DNA of 64,000 nucleotides. Source: Gemmatimonadota bacterium. Lineage in GTDB: Bacteria; Latescibacterota; UBA2968; UBA8231. A model generated the notes under the pieces. That model saw only the letters and a program-made list of their open reading frames with translations, searched no databases and had not been told where the DNA came from. A program made the position numbers and the translations under genes. Shown in pieces: positions 1 to 8,140 of this stretch (positions within the stretch are counted from its first letter, which is position 1; every line of letters starts with the position of its first letter). The stretch lies in NCBI GenBank assembly GCA_009840005.1, contig VXOR01000055.1, positions 37,069 through 101,068 on the forward strand, in the 5' to 3' direction.

Positions 1-726
1 CTCACGCCGCTGTTGCATTACCTGCCGCAAGCTACGCTCGCCGTTGTTATTATCGCCGCTGTGGTTGGCTTGGTGCGCATTCAGCCTCTAGTGACCGCGT
101 GGCGCATTCGGGCCCACGACGGCTTGATTGGGGTCGCAACTTTTGTCGGCACGCTGGCCTTGGCACCGGACCTGCACTTGGGGGTTGCCCTCGGCGTGGG
201 AGCCTCGTTGGTGCTCAACTTCTACCGCACCATGCGGCCCCGCGTGGTTTTTCTCGCCCGGCATCTCGACGGCACGATGCGCGAAAGCAACGCGGACCTG
301 CGGCCGGACCAGCAACTCGCGATTATGCGCTTTGACGGCCAATTGTACTTTGGCTCGGGCCGTTATTTTGAGGACAAGGTGCTCGAAACGATCGCCTCAG
401 CACCCGAACTGAGATACTTGATTCTCGATGCGGATGGGATCAACCGGATAGATGCTTCTGGCGAACAGGCGTTGCGCAACGTAGTAGAACGCCTGCGCGA
501 AGTCGGGCTAGACCTATACTTTACGCGGGCCAAACGGCAGCTTACCGACGCGCTGGAGCGGTCGGGGCTGATGGAGCAGATTGGCCGCGATCACTTTTTT
601 CGCTGGAACCAGCACGCGCTCGATTACCTGTGGGCACGGCTCCATCCCGACTACAAGGCGCGGTGTCCGCTCAATGTGCCTCGTTCGCAGGAGTCGCAGG
701 ATGGGGAAATCGAGTATTATATATGA
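1..726 (+). CDS. SulP-family anion transporter, C-terminal part with STAS domain (5' truncated)
   Basis: The reading frame is open from base 1, so the gene begins upstream of the window; 241 codons remain. Residues 1 to about 75 are the last hydrophobic segments of a SulP (SLC26-like) transporter, starting with the family-typical Leu-Pro-Gln-Ala stretch. The remainder is a cytoplasmic STAS domain, with the core strands LAIMRFDGQLYFGS and YLILDADGINRIDASG. SulP proteins move sulfate, bicarbonate or other anions across the inner membrane; the substrate cannot be told from this fragment. The gene ends 8 bases before zapA, which runs the opposite way, and I see no terminator between them. Confidence 0.88.
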   Translation, partial: LTPLLHYLPQATLAVVIIAAVVGLVRIQPLVTAWRIRAHDGLIGVATFVGTLALAPDLHLGVALGVGASLVLNFYRTMRPRVVFLARHLDGTMRESNADLRPDQQLAIMRFDGQLYFGSGRYFEDKVLETIASAPELRYLILDADGINRIDASGEQALRNVVERLREVGLDLYFTRAKRQLTDALERSGLMEQIGRDHFFRWNQHALDYLWARLHPDYKARCPLNVPRSQESQDGEIEYYI

Positions 727-734
727 AGAGAGAA

Positions 735-1064
735 TTAGAACCGCTTGGCGTCGGTGGAGGGGCTGTCTGTGGTGGAAGGCGTGTCGGACAGCAAGCGGTT
801 AAAGGAGTCGAGACGGGTATCAGTGCGGTTGAGCAGCGCGTCCTTGTGTTGGCGAGCGCGGAGCACTTCCTCGGCGATATTGAGCGCGGCTAAGATGGCG
901 ATATCGAGCGGCCCCCGGTTCTTGATCGTCGCGGCAATCTGCTGCATCTTCTCGTCGAGATAGGCTGCGGTGTGCCGAACGTACTCGGGATCTTGATCGT
1001 CGCTGTTGACGAGATGATAGATCTGATTGTAGATGCGGACAGTGACTGGCTGTGATTGCGACAT
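735..1064 (-). CDS. zapA: Cell division protein ZapA
   Basis: A 109-residue protein with the ZapA layout: an N-terminal strand region (VTVRIYNQIYHL), a YVRHTAAYLDEKM helix with the family pattern, then a long C-terminal helix suited to a coiled-coil dimer or tetramer (IAILAALNIAEEVLRA). ZapA binds and bundles FtsZ polymers at midcell. The length is normal for the family. The last 20 residues are Ser/Thr/Asp-rich and probably disordered. The gene appears to be transcribed alone from a good promoter-like site upstream (1157-1185, minus strand). Confidence 0.85.
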   Translation of the reverse strand: MSQSQPVTVRIYNQIYHLVNSDDQDPEYVRHTAAYLDEKMQQIAATIKNRGPLDIAILAALNIAEEVLRARQHKDALLNRTDTRLDSFNRLLSDTPSTTDSPSTDAKRF

Positions 1065-1156
1065 GAGATTTTGTGAGATAAAAAGTGGGGACTCCCGCGA
1101 TCTCCCCTTGTCCCGGAAGCCCCCTCTTTTGCGCGCTAACCACGTGGTGACTAACC

Positions 1157-1185
1157 AATGTATTGGGGTTGAGAATGATTGTCAA
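1157..1185 (-). promoter_or_regulatory. Candidate sigma-70 promoter for zapA
   Basis: On the minus strand a perfect TTGACA (1185-1180) is followed by a 17-base spacer and TACATT (1162-1157), about 90 bases upstream of the zapA start. The -35 box is consensus and the -10 box matches 4 of 6. A 10-base palindrome ACCACGTGGT (1139-1148) lies just inside the expected transcript start. Confidence 0.5.
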
Positions 1186-1259
1186 CAACATGTTGGATGT
1201 TTTTTACAAAAAATGAACCACTCGTTTGCAAAAACAAAGAAGGCGACAGGTGCGGAAAT

Positions 1260-1289
1260 TTGACGGTCCGCAGCGTGCGTTCTTACTAT
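1260..1289 (+). promoter_or_regulatory. Candidate promoter for the FAD/Fe-S dehydrogenase operon
   Basis: TTGACG (1260-1265), an 18-base spacer and TACTAT (1284-1289) lie about 90 bases upstream of the oxidase gene. Together with the minus-strand zapA promoter it makes the 1065-1375 gap a divergent promoter region. I see no further gene or RNA structure in that gap. Confidence 0.4.
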
Positions 1290-1375
1290 TGAAGTGTCCC
1301 TACCAAGTTGACCAAAGTGCGCACTAGGCCCTCGGCAGGGCGAAGAAGGTGCGCGCTGCCGAGCAATGCCTAAAT

Positions 1376-4231
1376 ATGGATAGCAATACATTGGAAATGG
1401 CCTTGCAACAGGCCATTCAAGGCGAAGTGCGCTTTGACGCGGTTTCGCGGATGCTCTACCGCACCGACGCCAGCATCTACGAGATGGAGCCTTTGGGGCT
1501 GGTCGTGCCCAAAGACGAGGCCGATGTGGTCGCCGCAGTAAAAATCGCCGCTGAGCAGGGGGCGGCGGTCTTGCCACGAGGCGGCGGTACGAGTTTGGCG
1601 GGTCAGTCGGTGGGGGCGGCGGTCCATCTCGATTTTTCCAAATACATGAACCGGATCTTGGAGTTCAGCCCGGACGAGCGCTGGGTCCGGGTCCAACCGG
1701 GTTTGGTGCTCGATGAACTCAATGCCTACTTGCAGCCCTACGGCCTGATTTTCGCGCCCGATGTTTCCACGAGTAGCAGGGCCAATATCGGCGGCATGAT
1801 CGGCAACAATTCCTGCGGTGCGCACTCCATGATATACGGCAAGACCATCGACCACGTTCTGGAGCTAAAGGTGGTGCTGGCCGACGGCTCGCAAGCGGTA
1901 TCCGGGCCGCTAGACGACGAAGAATGCAAACGCCGTGCGGGCTTGGACAGCCTCGAAGGGCGCATTTACCGCGAAGTGCGCCGCATCGTCCGCGAGCGCG
2001 AAGCGCAGATCCGCACGGGCTTTCCCCAAGTGATGCGCCGCGTTTCGGGCTACAATCTCGACGAGTTCATCGACGGTGCTCCCTTTGACCTGAGCAAGCT
2101 AGTCGTCGGCTCGGAGGGCACGCTCTGCGCGGTCGTCGAAGCGCGGTTGAACTTGGTGGAACTACCCGCGCACAAGGGCTTGGTGGCCGTCCACTTTCAC
2201 GACTTGGGCGAGGCCATGGAGGCCAATCTGACCGCGTTGGAGACCTCGCCAGTCGCCTGCGAGTTGATGGACAAAATTTTGCTCGACCAGACCAAGGACT
2301 CGCCCGAACACGCCCCGAGCCGCCGCCTTCTACAAGACGACCCAGCCGCCCTGCTCGTGGTCGAGTACTACGCGGACTCGCCTGCCGAACTGGAGCGCAA
2401 GCTGGACGGGTTGGAGGAGCAGTTACGGGGGCGGGAGATGGGCTACGCTTGGGTGCGGGCCGTCGATCCGGCAGACCAACAGGCTATTTGGGGGATACGC
2501 AAGGCCGGGTTGGGGCTTTTGATGGGCATGAAGGGCGATCCCAAGCCTCAGCCTGGGGTGGAGGATACCAGCGTCCCGGTCGCCAAGTTGCCCGACTACA
2601 TCCGCCGAGTGGTCGCGCTGATGGAGGAATTGGGGATTGAGGCCGAATACTACGGGCACGCGAGCGTCGGCCTGTTGCACATCCGGCCAATTTTCAGTCT
2701 CAAAGACCCCGAGGGCATAAAGCTCCTGCGCCAGATGGAGGAGCGGATGAGCGATATGGTGCTCGAGTACGGCGGAGCCATGTCGGGCGAGCACGGCGAT
2801 GGCTTGGCGCGCAGCGAGTGGATCGCCAAGATGTTTAGCCCGGAATTGGTCGAGGCCTTTGTCGAGGTCAAGGACGCCTTTGATCCACAGGGGATTATGA
2901 ACCCCGGCAAGATCACCCGGCCTCCTCGGATGGACGAGAATTTGCGCTACCACGAGGATTATCAGACGCCCCAGGTGGAGACGTTTTTCAGCTTTAGCGA
3001 GGCAGGCGGCTTTCAGGAAGCCGTTGAAATGTGCTCTGGGGTGGGCCACTGTCGTAAAAAGCTGGTGGGTACGATGTGCCCTTCGTACATGGCGACCTTA
3101 GACGAGGAGCACACCACGCGCGGCCGGGCCAATGCCTTGCGCGCCGCGCTCGCTGGTACGTTGCCCGACGGCCTGCACAGCCAAGAGGTGCACCGCGTGA
3201 TGGACCTTTGCTTGGAGTGCAAAGCCTGCAAGGCCGAGTGCCCTTCGAGCGTGGATATGGCCAAGCTCAAGTACGAATTTCTCGCCCACTACCATCGCGA
3301 GCATGGCTATCCGCTGCGGTCGCGGCTCTTTGCCGACATAGCCCGCATTAGTCGCTTGGGATCGGCGTTGGCACCGTTGTCGAATTGGCTCGGTCGCAGT
3401 AGGCTTAACCGCTGGCTGTTGGATGCGTTTTTGGGTATTGACCGGCGGCGGCGACTGCCGGCCTTTGCCCGCCAGCCGTTTTCGCGCTGGTTCGCTGGGC
3501 GGCGTCCGGCTCGCGGTCGCAAAGGCCGCGTCGTGCTGTTCAACGACACCTTCGTCGAGTACAACGAACCGGCCATTGGCATGGCCGCGACGATCATCTT
3601 GGAACGCGCCGGGTACGAGGTCGTCTTGGTCGAAAACAAAGTCTGTTGCGGCCGGCCGTTCATATCCAAGGGCTTTCTCGACCGCGCCCGTGTCTTGGCA
3701 CAGCGCAATGTGGAGACACTGGCACCTTGGGCCGAGGAAGGGGTGCCGATTATCGGCTTGGAGCCGAGTTGCGCGTCGGCGCTCAGCGACGATTATCTAG
3801 ATTTGGTTGACGATCCGCAAAGTCGGCGCGTGGCCGAGCAGGTTGTCCTGCTCGAGGACTTTCTCGTCCGCGAGGCCCCGCTCGATTTGGAGTTTGCCCA
3901 GACCGCCCGTCATATTTTGGTACACGGCCACTGCCATCAAAAGGCCCTGACAGGCACGGCCGCGACCGTGGCCGTACTCAACATGCCGCCCCACTTTTGC
4001 GCCGAGGAAATCCCGTCGGGCTGCTGTGGCATGGCCGGTAGCTTTGGTTACGAAAAGGAGCACTTTGAAATATCGCGTGCAGTAGGACAGGAGCGGCTCT
4101 TTGCCGTGCTAGAGGAAGCAGCAGAGGACGTGGAGATCGCGGCCGTAGGCACCTCGTGCCGCCACCAAATTGCCGATTTCACCGGACGTCGGGCGCGGCA
4201 TTGGGCCGAAATTTTCGTCGAAGCACTTTAA
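1376..4231 (+). CDS. FAD-linked oxidase fused to Fe-S/CCG module (D-lactate or 2-hydroxyacid dehydrogenase type)
   Basis: A 951-residue fusion. The N-terminal third is a FAD-binding type 4 (PCMH) domain with LPRGGGTSLAGQ and IGGMIGNNSCG; next is the FAD-oxidase C-terminal domain with the conserved SGEHGDGLAR. After residue 550 comes a ferredoxin-like part (C612, C615, C618, C622, plus an earlier Cys set around GHCRKK), then two CCG domains (C757-C758 with FISKG, and C883-C884). This is the architecture of membrane-associated D-lactate or 2-hydroxyacid dehydrogenases that pass electrons to quinone. The exact substrate is not provable here, but the LarA lactate racemase three genes downstream supports lactate. 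The start is uncertain: GTG at 1349 is in frame but the GAAGAAG run touches it; I chose ATG 1376. Confidence 0.85.
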   Translation: MDSNTLEMALQQAIQGEVRFDAVSRMLYRTDASIYEMEPLGLVVPKDEADVVAAVKIAAEQGAAVLPRGGGTSLAGQSVGAAVHLDFSKYMNRILEFSPDERWVRVQPGLVLDELNAYLQPYGLIFAPDVSTSSRANIGGMIGNNSCGAHSMIYGKTIDHVLELKVVLADGSQAVSGPLDDEECKRRAGLDSLEGRIYREVRRIVREREAQIRTGFPQVMRRVSGYNLDEFIDGAPFDLSKLVVGSEGTLCAVVEARLNLVELPAHKGLVAVHFHDLGEAMEANLTALETSPVACELMDKILLDQTKDSPEHAPSRRLLQDDPAALLVVEYYADSPAELERKLDGLEEQLRGREMGYAWVRAVDPADQQAIWGIRKAGLGLLMGMKGDPKPQPGVEDTSVPVAKLPDYIRRVVALMEELGIEAEYYGHASVGLLHIRPIFSLKDPEGIKLLRQMEERMSDMVLEYGGAMSGEHGDGLARSEWIAKMFSPELVEAFVEVKDAFDPQGIMNPGKITRPPRMDENLRYHEDYQTPQVETFFSFSEAGGFQEAVEMCSGVGHCRKKLVGTMCPSYMATLDEEHTTRGRANALRAALAGTLPDGLHSQEVHRVMDLCLECKACKAECPSSVDMAKLKYEFLAHYHREHGYPLRSRLFADIARISRLGSALAPLSNWLGRSRLNRWLLDAFLGIDRRRRLPAFARQPFSRWFAGRRPARGRKGRVVLFNDTFVEYNEPAIGMAATIILERAGYEVVLVENKVCCGRPFISKGFLDRARVLAQRNVETLAPWAEEGVPIIGLEPSCASALSDDYLDLVDDPQSRRVAEQVVLLEDFLVREAPLDLEFAQTARHILVHGHCHQKALTGTAATVAVLNMPPHFCAEEIPSGCCGMAGSFGYEKEHFEISRAVGQERLFAVLEEAAEDVEIAAVGTSCRHQIADFTGRRARHWAEIFVEAL

Positions 4232-4251
4232 CGCGAAGTGAAAGGAGTACG

Positions 4252-4776
4252 ATGGCATTTAACGTCAAGCAACGCGGTCGATTAACCTATTACTACGGCG
4301 GGGACCACCCAACCTTATCGGCCTTAGTGACTGAGGCATTGGACAACGGCGACTTGAAAATTTACTTCGCCGGCTTGACCGGCGGGCATTCGGCGCATGG
4401 GATTCTCGGCCGCGACGAGCTGGTGAGAATGACGCCTTCCGTCGAGGTCGAGCTGGTCTTCCGCTGTTGGGAGAAGTGGCTGCAAGAAGCTGAGATTTGC
4501 GACTCGATTGACCAGATAGATTTCATCGAGGTACACGCCTTCGGCGCTCAGCCCAAGGATGTCAACCCGCTGACTGATCCACAGCGCTTTCACGAGGAAC
4601 AACAGCGCATTTATCAAGAATACGCCCAAGCCTATAGCAGCTTTTTCCGCGACTGTATGCCCGACACCGGGGTGCCGGCTCGTTTTACGGTGCATGTAGT
4701 TGATTTCCCGGACAAAGCTGCTTCTTATGAATTTTACAGCGTGGGCTTGTATCAGCCAGCCCTGCACGGAGCTTGA
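4252..4776 (+). CDS. Conserved-looking protein of unknown function, 174 aa
   Basis: I do not recognise this protein. The start at ATG 4252 is preceded by AAAGGAG (4241-4247); the longer open frame upstream overlaps the oxidase gene and has no ribosome site. The product is soluble, without signal peptide or membrane segment, acidic and rich in aromatic residues. It begins with a strand-like RGRLTYYYGG, then has a Gly/His stretch (FAGLTGGHSAHG). A helical mid-section with EEQQRIYQEYAQAYSSFF follows. Codon use matches its neighbours. It lies 20 bases after the dehydrogenase and 3 bases before the zinc-ribbon gene, so it is almost certainly co-transcribed with them and may serve the same 2-hydroxyacid pathway. 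Confidence 0.75.
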   Translation: MAFNVKQRGRLTYYYGGDHPTLSALVTEALDNGDLKIYFAGLTGGHSAHGILGRDELVRMTPSVEVELVFRCWEKWLQEAEICDSIDQIDFIEVHAFGAQPKDVNPLTDPQRFHEEQQRIYQEYAQAYSSFFRDCMPDTGVPARFTVHVVDFPDKAASYEFYSVGLYQPALHGA

Positions 4777-4779
4777 GCC

Positions 4780-5004
4780 ATGCCGATTTTTGAATACGCC
4801 TGCAAGGAGTGCGGCGCGGAATTCGACGCGCTCATACAAGGGGCGGCGACAGCCGCTTGCCCATCTTGTGAGAGCGCGGAGTTGGAGAAGAAGCTGTCGA
4901 GTTTTGCCGTTGCTGGTCGCGCTGCCAGCGAGCGCGAGCCAATAGGGCCGTGTGGTACCTGCGGCGACCCGCGCGGTGCTGGTGCCTGCGCCCTCGACAA
5001 TTGA
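4780..5004 (+). CDS. FmdB-family zinc-ribbon protein (first copy)
   Basis: A 74-residue protein opening with MPIFEYACKECG, the hallmark of the FmdB/CxxC_CxxC_SSSS putative regulatory family. C11 and C14 pair with C28 and C31 (CPSC) to form a zinc ribbon. A second Cys-Gly rich tail (CGTCGDPRGAGAC) is extra. The biochemical role of the family is not established; members often sit beside metabolic genes. The gene is packed between the unknown gene (3-base gap) and larA (9-base gap), so it belongs to the same operon. A second FmdB gene lies at 48269. Confidence 0.8.
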   Translation: MPIFEYACKECGAEFDALIQGAATAACPSCESAELEKKLSSFAVAGRAASEREPIGPCGTCGDPRGAGACALDN

Positions 5005-5013
5005 TGAGGCCCC

Positions 5014-6276
5014 ATGGCTGCGACGAAAATCGAGCTACCCTTTGGCGACTCTCAGTTGCAAGTTGACGTGCCCAGCGAGCGTTTGCTAGGCGTCGTTCTG
5101 CCCAAAGCAGAACGAGGTGGCGACGGTGAAGAGCGGGCGTTGGTGCGGGATGCGCTGGCCCGGCCCGTGGGCACGCCGGAATTGCGTGCATTGGTGCGGC
5201 CCGGCCAGCAGGTCGCGATTGTCGTTAGTGACATGACCCGGCCCTGCCCGACGGATCGTCTGTTGCCGCCGGTGCTGGAGGAACTTGCCGCAGCCAGCGT
5301 GCCGGATGCCGACGTAACCGTGGTTGTGGCCTTGGGGCTGCATCGAGCGCAGACCGAAGCCGAGTTGGCCGCCTTGGTGGGGCCGGCGGTTTATGATCGG
5401 GTGCGGGTAGTGAACCACGATCCGCAAGATGTGGTGCGGTTGGGAGTTACTTCTCGCGGTACGCCCGTGGAACTCTTCCGTCCCCTAGTGGAGGCCGATG
5501 TGCGGATTTGTTTGGGCAACTTGGAGTTCCACTACTTCGCTGGCTTTTCGGGCGGGGCCAAGGCGATCTTGCCCGGCTGTGCCTCTCCTAGTGCCGTAGC
5601 GGCCAACCACGGCTTGATGGCCCGGCCCGGCGCAGAGACTGGGCGGCTTGAGGGCAACCCGGTGCGGGAAGATTTAGAAGAAGGGGCGGCCATGTTGGGG
5701 ATTGATTTCATCCTCAATGCGATCGTCGACGATCGCCACCGCATCGTCGCCGCCTTTGCCGGGCATGTACGAGAGGCTCACCGCAAAGGGTGCGAGCGAG
5801 TGGCCGAGCGTGGGGCCGTGCCGATCGTGCAATGCGCTGACATCGTCCTCGTCAGCGCGGGCGGCTACCCGCTGGATGTCAATATGTACCAGGCGCAAAA
5901 GGCCCTCGACAACGCCGTGCATGCCGTGCGCGAGGGAGGCGTCATCGTCTGGGTGGCCGAATGCCGAGAGGGGCTGGGCAGCGCTACCTTTGCCGCTTGG
6001 TTGCAAGAGGCGGATTCGGCCGACGGGATTCTCTCGCGCATAGAGCGGGAATTCGTCTTGGGCGGGCACAAGGCCGCCGCCATTGCTTCGGTGCTGAAAA
6101 AAGCCCGCGTGCATTTGGTCTCGTCGCTGCCGGCCGAGGCCATCGGCCGCATCGGCTTAGTGCCTTTCGACGATTTAGGCCAAGCCCTAGCAGCCGCGCA
6201 CGGGGTGGTCGGCTCCGAGGCCCAGATCTGGGCACTGCCCTATGGAGATTCGGTGTTGCCGCAGGCCGCGGCCTAG
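5014..6276 (+). CDS. larA: LarA-type nickel-pincer lactate racemase family protein
   Basis: A 420-residue protein of the LarA (DUF2088) family, which interconverts D- and L-lactate or related 2-hydroxyacids using a covalently bound nickel-pincer nucleotide. The expected active-site residues are visible: R76 in DMTRPCP, H110 in ALGLHRAQ, H173 in NLEFHYFAG, K183 in GGAKAILPG (the lysine that carries the cofactor) and H199 in ANHG. Cofactor synthesis needs LarB, LarC and LarE, none of which is in this window. Being last in an operon with a FAD/Fe-S dehydrogenase, it probably feeds that enzyme the enantiomer it oxidises. Wider LarA families act on other substrates, so lactate is an inference. Its stop codon overlaps that of the converging polymerase-like gene by four bases. 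Confidence 0.82.
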   Translation: MAATKIELPFGDSQLQVDVPSERLLGVVLPKAERGGDGEERALVRDALARPVGTPELRALVRPGQQVAIVVSDMTRPCPTDRLLPPVLEELAAASVPDADVTVVVALGLHRAQTEAELAALVGPAVYDRVRVVNHDPQDVVRLGVTSRGTPVELFRPLVEADVRICLGNLEFHYFAGFSGGAKAILPGCASPSAVAANHGLMARPGAETGRLEGNPVREDLEEGAAMLGIDFILNAIVDDRHRIVAAFAGHVREAHRKGCERVAERGAVPIVQCADIVLVSAGGYPLDVNMYQAQKALDNAVHAVREGGVIVWVAECREGLGSATFAAWLQEADSADGILSRIEREFVLGGHKAAAIASVLKKARVHLVSSLPAEAIGRIGLVPFDDLGQALAAAHGVVGSEAQIWALPYGDSVLPQAAA

Positions 6277-7175
6277 GGTTTTTCGCTGGCAAACAAATCG
6301 AGTTGCTCAATCTCCTCGTCGTCAAATCCCCCCAACCCAATGCCGAGCAGACGCGTACCTAAGTCGTCGGCTTCTGTCTGTTCTAATAGCTCGCAGGCTG
6401 TCGTGAAGACTGATTGGGCGCGATCGGTAAAAGTGGCCAAGCGCGATGTGCGCGTCGCGGTGCGAAAATCCGGGTAGCGCACCGTTAGGGTTACGTCGCG
6501 TGCTTGTAGCCCTCGACGCTGTAAGCGCCCGCAGAGCGCGGCGGCCAACTCGCGCAAGGTATCGCGCATTTCTTCACGGGTATAGAGCGGGGCGGCAAAA
6601 GAGGTTTCCTCGCGGATTTGGTCGAGCTGTTCGGCTGGGGCGACCGGGTCGTCGTCCCAACCTTGGGCGAGGTGCCAAAAGCTGCTACCCCGCTGGCCAA
6701 AGCGGCGCACGAGTTGGTTTAGCGGCACTTGGGCGAGCGCGCCGACGTACTCTATTTGCATGGCTGAGAACTGCTGGCGCGTAACGGCTCCCACGCCGGG
6801 AAGCTGGTCAATGGGCACGTCGGCGAGAAAATTTCCTACCTGTTCGGGCAGCACGACCATTAGGCCATCGGGCCGCTGGCGTTCCATGGCCAGCCGCGCC
6901 AAGAACTTGCTGGGTGCCAACCCCACGGAAACGCTCCAGCCTAGCTGCCGCTTGATATCGCTTTTGATCATTTTGGCGACGCGCATTCCAAAGGGGATGT
7001 CGAGCTTATTATCGGTGACGTCGAGAATAGCATAGCCGTCGCCCCATTCGATCCAATCGGTATATTCGCGCAGGAGCGCGGCGAATTCGGCGCAAGTCTG
7101 AGTGCTGTGGTGTGGGCCGCTATCAAGCCCAATGTGGACTATCTTGCGGCGTCCGCTGGCCCTAGCGGGACTCAT
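6273..7175 (-). CDS. Y-family DNA polymerase-like protein lacking the catalytic palm residues
   Basis: 300 residues against about 350 for DinB. The start (RRKIVHIGLD) matches the DinB N-terminus (RKIIHVDMD), but the first catalytic Asp is Gly. The next 60-70 residues, covering fingers, steric gate and nucleotide-binding Tyr/Arg, are missing. The sequence resumes at EYTDWIEWGDGYAILDVT, where DinB has SLDEAYLDVT; the Asp-Glu pair is gone. The thumb (PGVGAVTRQQF), the little finger and a C-terminal clamp motif QLDLF remain. From sequence it should not polymerise DNA but could still bind primer-template and the beta clamp, much as ImuB does. It is the last gene of the sbcD-sbcC-ygfZ operon, overlapping ygfZ by 14 bases. 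There is no room for a separate N-terminal half and no frameshift is visible. Confidence 0.8.
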   Translation of the reverse strand: MSPARASGRRKIVHIGLDSGPHHSTQTCAEFAALLREYTDWIEWGDGYAILDVTDNKLDIPFGMRVAKMIKSDIKRQLGWSVSVGLAPSKFLARLAMERQRPDGLMVVLPEQVGNFLADVPIDQLPGVGAVTRQQFSAMQIEYVGALAQVPLNQLVRRFGQRGSSFWHLAQGWDDDPVAPAEQLDQIREETSFAAPLYTREEMRDTLRELAAALCGRLQRRGLQARDVTLTVRYPDFRTATRTSRLATFTDRAQSVFTTACELLEQTEADDLGTRLLGIGLGGFDDEEIEQLDLFASEKP

Positions 7176-8127
7176 GCAATAAAAAAGGCAGGGAAACCAC
7201 GGTGGCCTGCGGTCCGCCCGCGTCTAATGCAGTGCCCTCGGCACAAGCGCTGCGCCGCACATAGGCGAGGGCAATCGGGCCGAGGCTGGGGGAGTGGACC
7301 GCAGAGGTGATGCGCCCTACTTCGCGCGCTCCGTCGCGCAGCGGTTGCCCCGTTGGCGGCAGTTCGGCGACGGAGAGTCGCAGCCCGACTAGATGCTGCT
7401 TGACTTTGTCGTAGGTGTCTAGGCGAGCGATGACTTCTTGGCCGATATAGCAGCCTTTATCTAGATGGATAGCGCGACCAAGCCCTGCTTCCCAGGGGTT
7501 GTAATTTTGGATCAGCTCTCGCCCGAGCAGGGGAAGGCCCTGTTCGACGCGCAAAATCTCCCACGTCTTCGAGTCGATTGGACGAGCACCTGCGGTGGCA
7601 AGGCGCTGCCAAAGGTCCTTTACGGCGTCTGGCGGGCCGAAGGCGCGCAGCCCCGGCCCGGCCGTGCGCGCTAGCCACAGGTCGTCCGCGACCTGTGAGT
7701 CGAGCAGTTGGTGATCCTGAAATGTTGCCAGATTTGCGTTCAATACACGAGTGACTAGCTGGGCGGCGTGCGGGCCGACGAGTTCGAACATGGCCGTCTC
7801 GTCGGTTTGGTCTGTCAATTCGAGGGCCTCGGTAAAGATAAAGCGGTCCAGCCAAGCAGGGATTGCGGCGCGCGAATCGGGACTCAGGATCAAGGCGGTG
7901 GCGTGCGGGCCGCGATAGCAAGTGGCGAGATCGAGGATTCTCGCTCGCTGTTCGATAAAGACCGTTTCAAGACCGTATCCTATTTGCAGATTGTGGAAGT
8001 CGTTGGAGGTCATGCGGTGCAGGAAGTCGAGGTGGTCGGCACCGCACATGTACAAGCGAAATGAGGCTTGCGCGTCGCGTAGGGCTGCGCTGGTGCGGGC
8101 GGCGTGATATTCGTCGTAATGGGCCAT
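7162..8127 (-). CDS. ygfZ: YgfZ/GcvT-domain folate-binding protein
   Basis: A 321-residue member of the YgfZ branch of the GcvT aminomethyltransferase fold. The YgfZ signature K-G-C-Y-x-G-Q-E is present (LDKGCYIGQEVIARL), followed by the C-terminal barrel (REVGRITSAVHSPSLGPIALAYV). YgfZ uses tetrahydrofolate in the repair or maturation of certain Fe-S enzymes. Neither start has a clear ribosome site: I use ATG 8127, while TTG 8136 would leave a 4-base gap to sbcC. Its presence in a DNA-repair operon is unexplained. The 3' end overlaps the polymerase-like gene by 14 bases, implying translational coupling. Confidence 0.82.
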   Translation of the reverse strand: MAHYDEYHAARTSAALRDAQASFRLYMCGADHLDFLHRMTSNDFHNLQIGYGLETVFIEQRARILDLATCYRGPHATALILSPDSRAAIPAWLDRFIFTEALELTDQTDETAMFELVGPHAAQLVTRVLNANLATFQDHQLLDSQVADDLWLARTAGPGLRAFGPPDAVKDLWQRLATAGARPIDSKTWEILRVEQGLPLLGRELIQNYNPWEAGLGRAIHLDKGCYIGQEVIARLDTYDKVKQHLVGLRLSVAELPPTGQPLRDGAREVGRITSAVHSPSLGPIALAYVRRSACAEGTALDAGGPQATVVSLPFLLHESR

Positions 8128-8140
8128 AATGGGCAAGAAG

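Noticed and set aside
1139..1148. Palindrome ACCACGTGGT as a zapA operator
   Set aside because: A 10-base palindrome is too short to claim without a second copy, although its place near the start site is noted.
820..1191. Longer open frames on the minus strand around zapA and similar frames inside rpoB, rpoC and the ribosomal genes
   Set aside because: They overlap clear genes in other frames, have low-complexity composition and lack ribosome sites; they are shadow frames.
1349..1375. GTG 1349 as the start of the FAD/Fe-S dehydrogenase
   Set aside because: The purine-rich run abuts the GTG and adds only nine residues without family similarity; ATG 1376 is preferred, but this is not certain.
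6273..7175. Functional DNA polymerase IV (dinB)
   Set aside because: All three catalytic carboxylates and the finger region are missing; a plain dinB label would mislead.
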